Origin: an archaeon
GTDB lineage: Archaea; Methanobacteriota_B; Thermococci; Methanofastidiosales; NM3
Direction of reading: 5' to 3'
Assembly: GCA_004212155.1 (NCBI GenBank)
Contig: RXIG01000014.1
Span: 1 to 52,636, forward strand
Length of the DNA stretch: 52,636 nt
Below, one piece after another: positions 1-8,938 of the stretch; the stretch's first letter is position 1; each line of letters opens with the position of its first letter. The translations under genes were made by a program, and so were the position numbers. A model generated the notes under the pieces. That model was not told the DNA's origin and ran no database searches. It saw only the letters and a program-made list of their open reading frames with translations.

Positions 1-1097
1 ACATCGGTGTGCTGGGGTCGGGCATCTCGTATGCCTACGTCAAGGAGGCAGTTGCCCTTCTCGGTGTCGATGTCGAGGTCCTCAAGCTCGGCACGGTCCA
101 TCCACTGCCCAAAGATCTCATCACCACGTTCATCACCGGCAAGAGGAAGGTCGTCATCGTCGAGGAGATGGAGCCCGTGGTCGAGGAGCAGGTCAAGGCG
201 CTCGCCTACGAGCTCGGCCTCAATGTCGATATCCACGGAAAGGACGTCATACCCCGCGTCGGCGAGCTCACCACGACGCGCGTGAAGGCCGGCCTTGCCC
301 GTGCGCTCTCGCTTCCCCCCGATGAGCCTGTGGAGACAGAGGGCCTGGCGCTTCCGCCCCGCCCGCCCACGCTGTGCCCGGGCTGTCCGCACCGCGCGAC
401 GTTTTACTGCATCAACAAGGTGGCCAAGAAGTCGATCAAGACAAGCGACATCGGATGCTACACGCTGGGCGTTGTCGCCCCGCTCTCGGCCGTCGACACG
501 ACGCTGTGCATGGGCGCAAGCATCGGCGTGGCATGCGGCCTTGCCGCCGCGGGCAACAAGGGCGTCTTTGCCACCATCGGCGATTCGACGTTCTTTCACA
601 CTGGCATCCCCCCGCTCATCGACGCGGTCTACAACGGGCACGACATCAACGTCGTCGTGCTCGACAACAGGACCACCGCGATGACGGGTCACCAACCGCA
701 CCCCGGAACGGGCTGGACGGCAACGAGGCGCGAGGCCCCAAAGATCGACATCGCCGAGCTGTGCACCTCGATAGGCGCTTACACGCAGGTCGTCGACCCC
801 CAGGACCTCGACGACACGGTCGAGGCCATGAAGCGCGCGCGAGACCACGAGGGCGTCTCGGTCATCGTCGCGAAGCGACCATGCGCCCTGCTCGTCGGAC
901 CACTCGAGCGCGATGCGGAGCACTTCGAGGTCGACACCGAGATATGCAACGGGTGCAAGGTCTGCATCAAGCAGCTCGGGTGCCCGGCACTCCTCTTTGA
1001 CGAAGAATCTAAAAAGGCAGAAATTGATACCCTACTGTGCACCGGTTGCGGCGTCTGCGCCCAGGTGTGCCCCTTCAACGCGATAACGAGCATGTGA
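1..1097 (+). CDS. iorA: Indolepyruvate ferredoxin oxidoreductase, alpha subunit (5' truncated by window edge)
   Basis: Thiamine-diphosphate enzyme that oxidatively decarboxylates aryl-pyruvates, passing electrons to ferredoxin. The reading frame is open from the first bases (codons from position 3), so the gene starts outside the window; the family is usually about 600 residues, so roughly the last 60% is present. Visible are the end of the transketolase-like middle domain, CPGCPHRATF, the ThDP/Mg region GDSTFFHTG with LDNRTTAMTG, and two C-terminal [4Fe-4S] clusters (CNGCKVC and CTGCGVCAQVCP). The beta subunit is not in the window. RPA starts four bases after the stop, so cotranscription is likely. 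Confidence 0.93.
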   Translation, partial: IGVLGSGISYAYVKEAVALLGVDVEVLKLGTVHPLPKDLITTFITGKRKVVIVEEMEPVVEEQVKALAYELGLNVDIHGKDVIPRVGELTTTRVKAGLARALSLPPDEPVETEGLALPPRPPTLCPGCPHRATFYCINKVAKKSIKTSDIGCYTLGVVAPLSAVDTTLCMGASIGVACGLAAAGNKGVFATIGDSTFFHTGIPPLIDAVYNGHDINVVVLDNRTTAMTGHQPHPGTGWTATRREAPKIDIAELCTSIGAYTQVVDPQDLDDTVEAMKRARDHEGVSVIVAKRPCALLVGPLERDAEHFEVDTEICNGCKVCIKQLGCPALLFDEESKKAEIDTLLCTGCGVCAQVCPFNAITSM

Positions 1098-1101
1098 TAC
1101 G

Positions 1102-2766
1102 ATGGACGATGACTACGAGAAGTTCGAGGGCGTGATCTCCCGAGAAGAATTCGAGCGAAAGGTCAACGAGAAGATCAAGGAGTTCCAGGGTCTCCTTACC
1201 CGAGAGGGCGCGATATCGATACTTGCCTCCGAGCTTGGCGTGACGCTCTCGCAGCCCAAGGACGTCTCCATCACCATATCGGATATAAAGGAAGGCATGA
1301 CCAACATCGACATCGTCGGCAAGATCGCCCGCATCTCCGAGGTAAAGCAGTTCGTGCGGCGCACGACGGGCACGACAGGCAAGATACTCAGCCTCGAGCT
1401 GGCAGACGAGACCGGCACCATCCGCGTGGCGCTCTGGGACGACGATGCCGACGCTGCAAGCACGCTCAATGCCGGCGACACGATCGAGGTCGTCAGCGCA
1501 TATGCGAAAAAGGGCCTCAACAACTCACTTGAGCTCTCGCTCTCGCGCAAGGGCACGGTCAAGCGAAGCGATGCCGAGGTCGACGTGCCGGTGAAGGGGC
1601 CGGAACACGTCGAGATAGCCTCGCTTGCCGAGAACATGTACAACGTCACGCTTGTCGGCGTCGTTGCAGGCGTCTCCGACGTCAGGGAGTACGAGCGCAG
1701 CGGCCGTTCGTTCAAGGTGTGCAGCCTCTTCTTGCGCGACAACACCGGACAGGTGCGTGTCTCGCTGTGGAACAAGCATGCGGAACGGACCCGCTCGCTA
1801 TCCATGGGCGATGTCGTACGGTTCGTGGGATGCCATACGAAGATGGGCCTCAACGGCGTCGAGGTCCAGACGAACTCCTACACGCAGTTTGAGACCAATC
1901 CCGACATCGACGGCCTCTCGCTTCCCACCATCGATGCCGACGTGCAGCTCTCCGAGCTTTCCACCGACAATCAGTTCTTCTCGGTGCGCGGCGTCGTCAC
2001 GCAGGTCTACGAGCCCCGCTCGTTCTTTCGCGACGACGGCACAGAGGTCATGGTGGGCTCGCTCGAGATCGAGGACGGCACCGGGTCGTGCAAGGTCACA
2101 CTGTGGGAGGAGAAGGCGGAGATCCTCTCGACGCTGGCACCCGGCACATCGCTGTGCCTGGAGGGGTGCAGGGCGCGCGAGGGCCTTGACGGCCTTGAGA
2201 TCAGCATCGGGCGCACCGGACGCGTGACGCCCTCCATACCCGACGAGGTCAACCAGGACGTGCCGGCCGAGGGGCTCGCACGCGTCGTCGAGGCCAAGGA
2301 CGGCGCATTGAAGGTTGCATCGACGCACGGCAGATTCACCCTCCTTACCGACGATGAGTTCGAGGCAGGAACGCTCGTGCGCTACGCGGGAACGGTCGAC
2401 GGCACCCAGGTCAGCGCCTCGTCAGTGACAAGATCGGACGAACACTACCCCTCACTCGACGAGCTCACCTCGCCGCCGCGCCACGCCATCGAAGCGGTCG
2501 GTGCGGGACGCCTCGTCTCGATAGCGGGACTCGTCAGGGCGGCCACGAAGGTGCGCGAGGACTGCATCCTCCTGCGCGTGGACGACGGCACCGGCACGAT
2601 CACGGGATATTGCTCCGATGGCGTCGACGAGGGAAGGGAATACGCTTTTATAGGCAGGACCATCGACAATGGCGTGGGAGTCGAGTTCGTATCACAAGAC
2701 CTCCAACCGATCGACGCGGAACGGGAGGCATACCGATTATTAGAAGAGTTTGGAGAGTACGATTAA
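1102..2766 (+). CDS. Replication protein A-like single-stranded DNA-binding protein with four OB folds
   Basis: Binds single-stranded DNA in replication, repair and recombination. The 554-residue protein has three similar OB folds (about residues 60-160, 170-265 and 280-385), each with a D-x-TG...V-x-LW signature ([33 protein letters not shown]), and a more divergent fourth fold near the C-terminus ([10 protein letters not shown]). No zinc-finger cysteine pattern is visible, unlike some euryarchaeal RPAs. ATG 1102 follows the iorA stop closely. The next gene, radA, begins one base after the stop. RPA next to RadA fits a recombination operon. Confidence 0.93.
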   Translation: MDDDYEKFEGVISREEFERKVNEKIKEFQGLLTREGAISILASELGVTLSQPKDVSITISDIKEGMTNIDIVGKIARISEVKQFVRRTTGTTGKILSLELADETGTIRVALWDDDADAASTLNAGDTIEVVSAYAKKGLNNSLELSLSRKGTVKRSDAEVDVPVKGPEHVEIASLAENMYNVTLVGVVAGVSDVREYERSGRSFKVCSLFLRDNTGQVRVSLWNKHAERTRSLSMGDVVRFVGCHTKMGLNGVEVQTNSYTQFETNPDIDGLSLPTIDADVQLSELSTDNQFFSVRGVVTQVYEPRSFFRDDGTEVMVGSLEIEDGTGSCKVTLWEEKAEILSTLAPGTSLCLEGCRAREGLDGLEISIGRTGRVTPSIPDEVNQDVPAEGLARVVEAKDGALKVASTHGRFTLLTDDEFEAGTLVRYAGTVDGTQVSASSVTRSDEHYPSLDELTSPPRHAIEAVGAGRLVSIAGLVRAATKVREDCILLRVDDGTGTITGYCSDGVDEGREYAFIGRTIDNGVGVEFVSQDLQPIDAEREAYRLLEEFGEYD

Positions 2767-2767
2767 C

Positions 2768-3718
2768 ATGAGCGACGTAATCAGGAACATAGACGACCTG
2801 CCCGGCGTAGGGCCCGTCACTGCGGAGAAGCTGCGCGGCGGAGGATTCAGCAGTATCGAGGCCATCGCGGTCTCATCACCGCTGGAGCTTCACGAGGTGG
2901 CAGACATCACTGAATCGACCGCTGCGAAGGTGATCGCCGCCGCGCGCGAGGCGGCCGACATCGGAGGATTCCTCTCGGGCGAGGAGGTCTATGAGAAGCG
3001 CCAGAGCATCGGACGCATCACGTCGGGCAGCACCCGCCTCAACGAGCTCATCGGCGGTGGATTCGAGACACAGGCCATAGTGGAGGCGTTCGGCGAGTTT
3101 GGCAGCGGCAAGTCGCAGATCGCACACCAGCTCGCGGTCAATGTCCAACTCCCGGTGGAGCAGGGCGGCCTCGACTCGGGCGCCGTCTACATCGACACGG
3201 AAAACACGTTTCGCCCGGAGCGCATCATGGGCATGGCGGAGCACATGGGCCGCGACCCCCGCGAGGCGCTGCGAAACATCCATATCGCGCGCGCGTTCAA
3301 CTCGAGCCACCAGATCCTCCTTGCCGAACGGGCCGAGGACCTCTTCGAGGAGGGAGGCTCGCGCCTGCTTATCGTCGACTCGCTCACCTCGATGTTCCGT
3401 GCCGAGTATGTGGGGCGCGGCACGCTTGCCGAACGACAGCAAAAGCTCGGAATGCACTTGCGACAGCTCCACAAGATAGCAAACGTCTACGATTCGTGCG
3501 TCTTTGTCACCAATCAGGTCTCGGCCAAGCCCGACGCCTTCTTCGGCGACCCCACGCGCCCCGTGGGCGGACATGTGCTGGGACACTCCGCGACGCTTCG
3601 CCTCTACCTTCGAAAGAGCAAGCAGGGACAGCGCATCGCGCGACTCGTGGACTCGCCGTCGCTTCCCGAGGGCGAGGCGCTCTTCATGGTCACAGAACAC
3701 GGGATCGAGGACAAGTAA
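2768..3718 (+). CDS. radA: DNA repair and recombination protein RadA
   Basis: Archaeal RecA/Rad51 recombinase that forms filaments on single-stranded DNA and drives strand exchange. The protein has 316 residues, the usual length. An N-terminal helix-hairpin-helix domain ([12 protein letters not shown]) is followed by the ATPase core with Walker A (GEFGSGKSQ) and Walker B (LLIVDSLT), and [11 protein letters not shown] near the L2 loop. ATG 2768 is preferred over a TTG at 2750, which would overlap the RPA stop and add six unlikely residues. It sits directly downstream of RPA. Confidence 0.97.
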   Translation: MSDVIRNIDDLPGVGPVTAEKLRGGGFSSIEAIAVSSPLELHEVADITESTAAKVIAAAREAADIGGFLSGEEVYEKRQSIGRITSGSTRLNELIGGGFETQAIVEAFGEFGSGKSQIAHQLAVNVQLPVEQGGLDSGAVYIDTENTFRPERIMGMAEHMGRDPREALRNIHIARAFNSSHQILLAERAEDLFEEGGSRLLIVDSLTSMFRAEYVGRGTLAERQQKLGMHLRQLHKIANVYDSCVFVTNQVSAKPDAFFGDPTRPVGGHVLGHSATLRLYLRKSKQGQRIARLVDSPSLPEGEALFMVTEHGIEDK

Positions 3719-3729
3719 GGTGCCTGCTG

Positions 3730-4497
3730 ATGGATGTCGGCTATCTCATCGATATCGACGGAGTCGTGAAGATCGAGGACGAGCCGATACCGTCAGGCGT
3801 CTCATTTGTCAGGTCGCTTCTTGACCATGGCGTTCCCTTTCTTTTCATCACAAACAACGCGACGCGCACGGTAGGTGAGAATGTCTCCCTGTTGCGGCGG
3901 CTCGGCATGCCAATTGGCCCGGAACACGTGGTGACCTCCGGTCTCGTCACCGCCGAGCACATTGCTGAGACCGCCCCCGACGCCCGCGTCTACGCCATCG
4001 GGGAGCAGGGTCTTCGCGACACGCTCGCATCCAAGGGGGTCAAGCTCACCGACGATGACCCGACGCACGTCGTCGTGGCGCTCGACTGGTCGTTTTCCTA
4101 CGACAAGATGCGTCGTGCCACGCGCGCGGTTCGCGAGGGGGCAATGTTTATCGCGACCAACATCGACAGGACGTTTCCCTCTGCAGAGGGCCTCATTCCC
4201 GGCGCCGGCGCGCTCGTGGCGTCGATCGAGGCCGCCACCGATGTGACACCGATGTCGATGGGAAAACCGTTCGCACCAATATTTTCCTATTCTCTTTCGC
4301 GCCTCGGCATCCCGAGGGAGTCGGTCTACATGATCGGCGACCGCATCGACACGGACATCAACGGCGCCCGTGATGCGGGCATACGTTCCATACTCGTGCT
4401 CTCCGGCGTGACCACGAGGGAGACGTTGCAGGGAGACGAACCGTATGACCTATGCATCGACTCGCTTGACGAGCTGTCGTGGAGGGGTCCGGGATGA
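3730..4497 (+). CDS. HAD-superfamily phosphatase, NagD-like
   Basis: Predicted Mg-dependent phosphohydrolase of the NagD/4-nitrophenylphosphatase type; the substrate is unknown. The 255 residues contain all HAD motifs: DIDGVV near the N-terminus, ITNNAT (motif II), a lysine in MGKP (motif III) and GDRIDTDINGA (motif IV). The cap insertion between motifs II and III matches the C2 class. The frame is open further upstream inside radA, but ATG 3730, preceded by GGTG, gives the normal N-terminus. The stop overlaps the rnhB start as ATGA. Confidence 0.88.
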   Translation: MDVGYLIDIDGVVKIEDEPIPSGVSFVRSLLDHGVPFLFITNNATRTVGENVSLLRRLGMPIGPEHVVTSGLVTAEHIAETAPDARVYAIGEQGLRDTLASKGVKLTDDDPTHVVVALDWSFSYDKMRRATRAVREGAMFIATNIDRTFPSAEGLIPGAGALVASIEAATDVTPMSMGKPFAPIFSYSLSRLGIPRESVYMIGDRIDTDINGARDAGIRSILVLSGVTTRETLQGDEPYDLCIDSLDELSWRGPG

Positions 4498-5141
4498 TCG
4501 GTGTCGACGAGGCGGGGCGGGGCCCCGTCCTGGGTCCGCTCGTCGTTGCCGCCGTGCTCGTCGATGACGCCGAGACGTTCGGGACGCTTGGCGTGAAGGA
4601 CTCAAAAAAGCTTACTCCTGCTCGTCGCGAGCGCCTCTTCCAGGAGCTTCTCTCGTGCACGACCGTGGCCGTGGAGAGCGTCGAGCCGTGTGACATCGAC
4701 GGCCATCGGCGCTCATGTTCGCTCAACGACATCGAGACGGACACGTTCGTGCGTGCCCTCTCGCGCCTCCCCTACAGGGGACAGGAGATATACGTTGATT
4801 GCTGCGACACGGTGGAGGAGCGATTCGGAAGGCTCATCTCCGAGCGCCTTGGTGGGGCGACGGTGCACTCGCGCCATCATGCCGATACCGAGGTGCCATG
4901 CGTCTCTGCGGCATCGATCGTGGCAAAGGTCGTGCGCGACAGGGCGATCGCCTCCATAAATGAACAGGTGCAGCAGCGATGGGGCATCTCGGCGGGCAGC
5001 GGTTATCCAATCGATGCCACCACCGTGGCGTTCCTGCGGTTCGTGCAGAGAAACGAGATCAGATTCCCGTCATTCGTTCGACGGTCGTGGGCCACGGCAC
5101 GACGGTTCAATCAGTCAACGCTTGATGCCCACGATGAATGA
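4494..5141 (+). CDS. rnhB: Ribonuclease HII
   Basis: Cuts the RNA strand of RNA-DNA hybrids and removes misincorporated ribonucleotides. It has 215 residues, normal for archaeal RNase HII. The start motif GVDEAGRGPVLGPLV carries two of the catalytic acids; DSKKL and the SAASIVAKVVRD region are also present. ATG 4494 overlaps the previous stop (ATGA), so translation is probably coupled. The 3' end overlaps the convergent fibrillarin gene by 27 bases. Confidence 0.95.
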   Translation: MIGVDEAGRGPVLGPLVVAAVLVDDAETFGTLGVKDSKKLTPARRERLFQELLSCTTVAVESVEPCDIDGHRRSCSLNDIETDTFVRALSRLPYRGQEIYVDCCDTVEERFGRLISERLGGATVHSRHHADTEVPCVSAASIVAKVVRDRAIASINEQVQQRWGISAGSGYPIDATTVAFLRFVQRNEIRFPSFVRRSWATARRFNQSTLDAHDE

Positions 5142-5765
5142 GTGGTCGTGTTCGTACTCGCTGATGTCCACGGTCTCGGTGACGTCGACGAACGGCTTAA
5201 GGGTCGCCACCTCCTTCTTGAACACCAATTCGGGATCCTTCGTGACATCGATGCTTCGCGCCTTGATGCAGAGCATGATATGCCCCCCAGGCCTCAGGAA
5301 GGGAAGATTGCGCACGAGGATGTCGGCCTGTTCGACCTGGGCGATGTCCTGGTAGATGACATCGACCTTCTCGATGAGAGGCGCATAGCTCAAGGGATCC
5401 TTCGCGTCTGCGAGGATGGGCACGATGTTGGGGCGCTCGCGGGCGACGTTGAGGAACTCGCGCATGGAGCGCGGTGCGAACTCGACGGCATAGACGACGC
5501 CGCTGTCGACGATGTCGGAGATGTGCGAGACCGTCGTGCCGGTGGCAGCGCCAAGGTAGAGCACCTTGGACGTGCCAGTAAACGGCAGGTCCATGAGCCC
5601 CGAGGAGAGCGCCGAGGCGAGCTTTGAGCGGTACGGATTCCAGACGCGGTATTCGATGCCGTCGCGCTCGATGAGCTTCTCTCCGTAGACGCGCCGTCCG
5701 GGAACCAGATTCCTGGTAAGGTAGCCGCGCTCATCGGCGTAGACGTGGGAAAACACTTCCTTCAT
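5115..5765 (-). CDS. flpA: Fibrillarin-like rRNA/tRNA 2'-O-methyltransferase
   Basis: Catalytic subunit of the C/D box sRNP, which methylates ribose 2'-OH groups of rRNA and tRNA as guided by sRNAs. The 216 residues have the fibrillarin start (MKEVFSHVYADERGYLTRN), the SAM-binding loop YLGAATGTTVSHISD, VYAVEFAP and VDVIYQDIAQ. The frame is open 62 codons further upstream inside nop5; ATG 5765 is chosen because it overlaps the nop5 stop as ATGA and matches the family N-terminus. It is cotranscribed with nop5, its binding partner. Confidence 0.96.
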   Translation of the reverse strand: MKEVFSHVYADERGYLTRNLVPGRRVYGEKLIERDGIEYRVWNPYRSKLASALSSGLMDLPFTGTSKVLYLGAATGTTVSHISDIVDSGVVYAVEFAPRSMREFLNVARERPNIVPILADAKDPLSYAPLIEKVDVIYQDIAQVEQADILVRNLPFLRPGGHIMLCIKARSIDVTKDPELVFKKEVATLKPFVDVTETVDISEYEHDHSFIVGIKR

Positions 5766-6853
5766 CGAGACTTCCTCCTTCCCTTCTTCTTGCGCCGGGG
5801 GGGATACTGGTGTTTCTTGCGTACCTCCTCCACCCGCGCGTCGATGCGCGCCTGGAGCTCGGAGGCCACCATGTTGCCCGAGTGGTAGTCGACCCGCGCC
5901 GCGATGGCAAGCTCGGAAGCGAGCGTACGCGCGATCTTTCCGCTCTGCCACGGCTTAGCGGTGTGCACGAGGGGATGTTGAAAGATGATGCCGTGCTTTG
6001 GAGGCTTGGCACCCGTCTTGAGGTGGCGGAAGAGCGCCTTTTCCGCCCCTAGCACCTGGACCGTCGAAGCAGGTTTGCGCGCCAGATTCGCAAGCCCCCC
6101 CGCAAGCGCGATGAGCCGTGCGGCGATGAGCGGTCCTGCAAGCTCGGTGAGGTTCGGCGCCACCGCCCTGACACCCTCCTCGATGTAGTCGGTGTAGTCC
6201 TTTCGCACCGTGCTCAGGTAGACCACCTGCTTCGCAAGCGATCGGATCGCCTCCATGTCGCGCGCGGAGAGCTCGACGCCGACGCTCTGTTGCGCGGCGG
6301 CCTGTATGTCGTTGCCAGGGATGTTTTCCCGTTGCCCGTGCTCAGCGATCAGGGTGCAATACTGCACGTTGTCGACGACGAGCCGCTCAAGCTCAGGGAA
6401 GTGGATGCCATACCATTCGACGAGCCGCTCGGTAAAGAGGTTTATCGTCTGGTCGAGCTCGTCGATGGCATTGGTCGCCTGGGAGATTGAGAGGCCCTTG
6501 GACGATGCGGTCGTGCGGAGTCGCTGCTCCACCAGCGAGAGCGTCATGTCCCTTTGAAATTCCATGGACGCCGCCAGGTCCTCGCCGGCCTGTTTGAGCG
6601 CGCCCTCATGGAACGCCTGGCGCTCCTCGAGGGGCAAGAGCTTGCATCCGAGCCATGAGGCGATGGCATGATTGTCACACCGGTCGATGTCCCGCTGCGC
6701 CAGCTGGCCGAGCATGTCGGGCACCTCGCCCTCCCACAGCGATGAGAATAATGTTGCGACGTCCTTGGCGTCGCCGGGAAACGCTATGGTCTCAATGAGC
6801 GCGCCCTTCTCGTCGAGCAGCAGCATGCCACGAACGGTGGTGATGAGTATCAT
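5762..6853 (-). CDS. nop5: Nop5 (Nop56/58-related) C/D box RNP core protein
   Basis: Scaffold that joins fibrillarin to L7Ae-bound C/D guide RNA. Of its 363 residues, the N-terminal part binds fibrillarin, a central coiled coil drives dimerisation, and the C-terminal NOP domain is clear (GPLIAARLIALAGGL, then GAEKALFRHL and PKHGIIFQHP). It ends in a basic lysine/arginine tail. ATG 6853 lies about 30 bases downstream of a TATA-like box. The nop5-flpA pair is a classic archaeal arrangement. Confidence 0.96.
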   Translation of the reverse strand: MILITTVRGMLLLDEKGALIETIAFPGDAKDVATLFSSLWEGEVPDMLGQLAQRDIDRCDNHAIASWLGCKLLPLEERQAFHEGALKQAGEDLAASMEFQRDMTLSLVEQRLRTTASSKGLSISQATNAIDELDQTINLFTERLVEWYGIHFPELERLVVDNVQYCTLIAEHGQRENIPGNDIQAAAQQSVGVELSARDMEAIRSLAKQVVYLSTVRKDYTDYIEEGVRAVAPNLTELAGPLIAARLIALAGGLANLARKPASTVQVLGAEKALFRHLKTGAKPPKHGIIFQHPLVHTAKPWQSGKIARTLASELAIAARVDYHSGNMVASELQARIDARVEEVRKKHQYPPRRKKKGRRKSR

Positions 6854-6881
6854 GGTATCATACCTACCTGATTGGTCATAT

Positions 6882-6893
6882 TTAAATATCTAC
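6882..6893 (-). promoter_or_regulatory. TATA box of the nop5-flpA operon
   Basis: The minus strand reads ATATTTAAATAT here, centred about 35 bases upstream of ATG 6853. This spacing leaves a short leader, as at other promoters in the window. Confidence 0.6.
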
Positions 6894-6941
6894 TGCTGTG
6901 TTGCCTGGGCAAAAAACAGAGCCTTCAAAAACTTTGTTCAG

Positions 6942-6976
6942 GAAAAAAAGAAGTGGTGGGAAATAGGAAGAAAAGA
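6942..6976 (-). terminator. Pyrimidine/T-rich terminator after the putative lipoprotein gene
   Basis: Just past the stop at 6984 the minus strand is strongly pyrimidine-rich and contains a run of seven T. Archaeal RNA polymerase commonly terminates at such T tracts. No hairpin is needed or obvious. Confidence 0.4.
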
Positions 6977-6983
6977 TGATGGT

Positions 6984-7895
6984 TTATCCTTCTTCCTCAA
7001 AGAAATCATCATGTTCATCTGCAATTTCCTTGCGTTGCTCCAAGTACGAGGCAGAATTTTCATGTGCGGTGTCCCGCTCATCTACGAACTCGTCGAGGAG
7101 CGTGGCAAGTGCCGTTCCGTCCGCGGGAAAGTCTTGCGGATGATCTTGTTCGATGGCCTTCATGCCATCGTAATGGTTTACCATCTCATCGTCGTGGGCA
7201 TTTTGCTCATGTATCAGCTGGCTGGCGGTCTCCATGTTCTCGTTGCTGGCCGCATATGCTGCATCCTTGAGGAACCCCAGCGACTTGATCGTGTGGTCGC
7301 TCATCTCTACGAGGTGCGTGGCATATTGCGTGACGTAGCCCACCTCTATCTTCTGTGCCAGCTCGAGCATCGATTCTGCCGTCAGGAGGAGATCTTCCCA
7401 CTTGTCCTCCGAAAGGTTGGCAGCGGATATCGCCGACTGGTAGTTGCCGTCGTTGTAGTACGATACCGCGTCCAAGTATTGTTGAACCGCGGAATCAAAT
7501 GATCCCTGGAATGCGTCGTAGTGCTGTCCGAACTTGAGCGAATAGATGATCTTGTCGTTCCATTCGAACTGTTCCAAGTATGCCTCGATCTCCTTTTCCC
7601 ACAGATTGACATATTCATTCAAAAAGTCCTTGTCCAGGTCGTCCGCCAGCGGCCTGAGATCCTGGACCTTGTTTAATCCTTCCTGGTATTCCGAGTAAGC
7701 GGCCTCGTACTTGGTGAGCGCTAGGTCGTACTGGTCCTGCTGCAGCGCCTCGTTGCCTTCGTCCTTTAGCTCATCACCGGCGTTGAGGTACTCGTTTGCG
7801 GCATCGACGGTGCTGTTCCATTCCTCGATGTTCTCATCGTCGCCCCCCATGCATCCTGAAGCTGCCACCACCGGTATGAGCAGCAGCATGGTCAA
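6984..7895 (-). CDS. Putative secreted lipoprotein, helical repeat (unknown function)
   Basis: I do not recognise a named family. The N-terminus is hydrophobic and runs into ASGC followed by MGGDD, a good lipobox for lipid attachment at Cys, so the protein is probably anchored outside the membrane. The rest (about 285 residues) is acidic and helical, with TPR-like segments such as DQYDLALTKYEAAYSEY and DGNYQSAISAANLSEDKW. Start codon choice is a problem: TTG 7895 gives only 14 residues before the Cys and no basic n-region, while the in-frame codons upstream encode IIKKRLLL, a proper signal-peptide start, just after a GGTGAT Shine-Dalgarno, with no ATG, GTG or TTG among them. Confidence 0.75.
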   Translation of the reverse strand: MTMLLLIPVVAASGCMGGDDENIEEWNSTVDAANEYLNAGDELKDEGNEALQQDQYDLALTKYEAAYSEYQEGLNKVQDLRPLADDLDKDFLNEYVNLWEKEIEAYLEQFEWNDKIIYSLKFGQHYDAFQGSFDSAVQQYLDAVSYYNDGNYQSAISAANLSEDKWEDLLLTAESMLELAQKIEVGYVTQYATHLVEMSDHTIKSLGFLKDAAYAASNENMETASQLIHEQNAHDDEMVNHYDGMKAIEQDHPQDFPADGTALATLLDEFVDERDTAHENSASYLEQRKEIADEHDDFFEEEG

Positions 7896-7944
7896 TAGCA
7901 GTCTTTTCTTGATTATATCACCACTAGTTCTCTCGGGAGCATTA

Positions 7945-8145
7945 TAAAAATATTTTTTTATTGTTTATATCTTATAGCTCTCACTCGATCTCCATCATGT
8001 GATGGCCCCTCCTTCTTGGGCGATGAGGTCCTTCGCTCGAGCATATCGATAGAACATGCCGGCACATATGGCTACTTGCCTGTATGAGCACACAAGGCCA
8101 TACAGCGGCCATATGTTGTTCTTTTTTCTTCCCTATTTGAAAAAA
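7945..8145. other. Intergenic region between divergent genes
   Basis: This stretch separates the lipoprotein gene (-) from the membrane-protein gene (+). It has AT-rich tracts near 7944-7975, likely holding the promoter of the minus-strand gene, and no convincing gene. A 63-codon minus-strand frame here lacks codon bias and a ribosome-binding site. Confidence 0.4.
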
Positions 8146-8154
8146 CTTATAAAG
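8146..8154 (+). promoter_or_regulatory. TATA box for the membrane-protein/elp3 unit
   Basis: CTTATAAAG lies about 25 bases before the expected transcription start near 8175. A GAGGAG ribosome-binding site follows at 8176-8181, six bases before TTG 8188. Together they fix an unusual TTG start for the next gene. Confidence 0.65.
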
Positions 8155-8187
8155 ATACAGCCTTATCTTCACTACGAGGAGATTCTG

Positions 8188-8934
8188 TTGCCCAAGCTTT
8201 CAGTGTCAGAAATATATGGTATCTCGGCGAGTGTTTATAGGGAGAACTTCTTGAAGCTTCTCATACCCGTCATCATCCCGGTCATACTGCTGGTGGGCGT
8301 CTCCCTCATATTCTACATATCGACGCTTCCAACGCTCATAATCGACGATATCGCCCAGTACTACTCATTCTCCTCGTATAAGGCGCTCGAGCAGATCCTC
8401 GGCACGTGGTACTATATCTTCATAGGCGTCATAGCGGTCTACATCGTGATGAACATCTATTCTGTGTCTGCGATCGTCGGCGTCATCAGCGAGGGGCTTG
8501 CCACAGGCTCGCTCTCGCTCGATGAGGGCGCGCGAAGCGGCGTGCGCGGCTTCGTGCACAGCGTCATCCCCCTCGCGGTCCTGCTCGTCCTGACGTATTA
8601 CATGCTTACCACGTACGGGCGATATTCGCTCATCGTGACGTTCATACTCTCCTACCTTGGCGTCTATACGATCTCTGCCAGCGTGGTGGAACATGCCGTG
8701 ATCATCAAAAACATCGCCTTTAGCATACGCGACGTGGTACGTGCGCCGCTCTTCTCGATGGTCGTCTTCGTCGTTCCCGTAGCCATGGTCCTGCTCGCGG
8801 GGGGCGTGGTGCTCAGGCTCTCCATCACCTATCTTCCCGAGTTCGTTCTCGTGACCACGCCGATAGCGATGATGATCGTCATACCGTATGCGTCCATCAT
8901 CAACGCCATCGCCTACCTATCGCTGCGGCAGTGA
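8188..8934 (+). CDS. Multi-pass membrane protein of unknown function
   Basis: The 248-residue protein has about six hydrophobic segments (around residues 22-48, 72-95, 125-150, 155-180, 195-220 and 222-245). No catalytic motif is recognised. The frame is open to 8056, but the TATA box at 8146 and the GAGGAG site place the start at TTG 8188 (LPKLSVSEIYGIS). Codon use matches the chromosome. It ends five bases before elp3 and is probably cotranscribed with it, which says little about function. Confidence 0.8.
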   Translation: MPKLSVSEIYGISASVYRENFLKLLIPVIIPVILLVGVSLIFYISTLPTLIIDDIAQYYSFSSYKALEQILGTWYYIFIGVIAVYIVMNIYSVSAIVGVISEGLATGSLSLDEGARSGVRGFVHSVIPLAVLLVLTYYMLTTYGRYSLIVTFILSYLGVYTISASVVEHAVIIKNIAFSIRDVVRAPLFSMVVFVVPVAMVLLAGGVVLRLSITYLPEFVLVTTPIAMMIVIPYASIINAIAYLSLRQ

Positions 8935-8938
8935 TCGC

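Noticed and set aside
6672..7502. Long plus-strand open frame of 276 codons
   Set aside because: It runs antisense across the nop5 5' end and the lipoprotein gene, both well supported, and its translation resembles no family.
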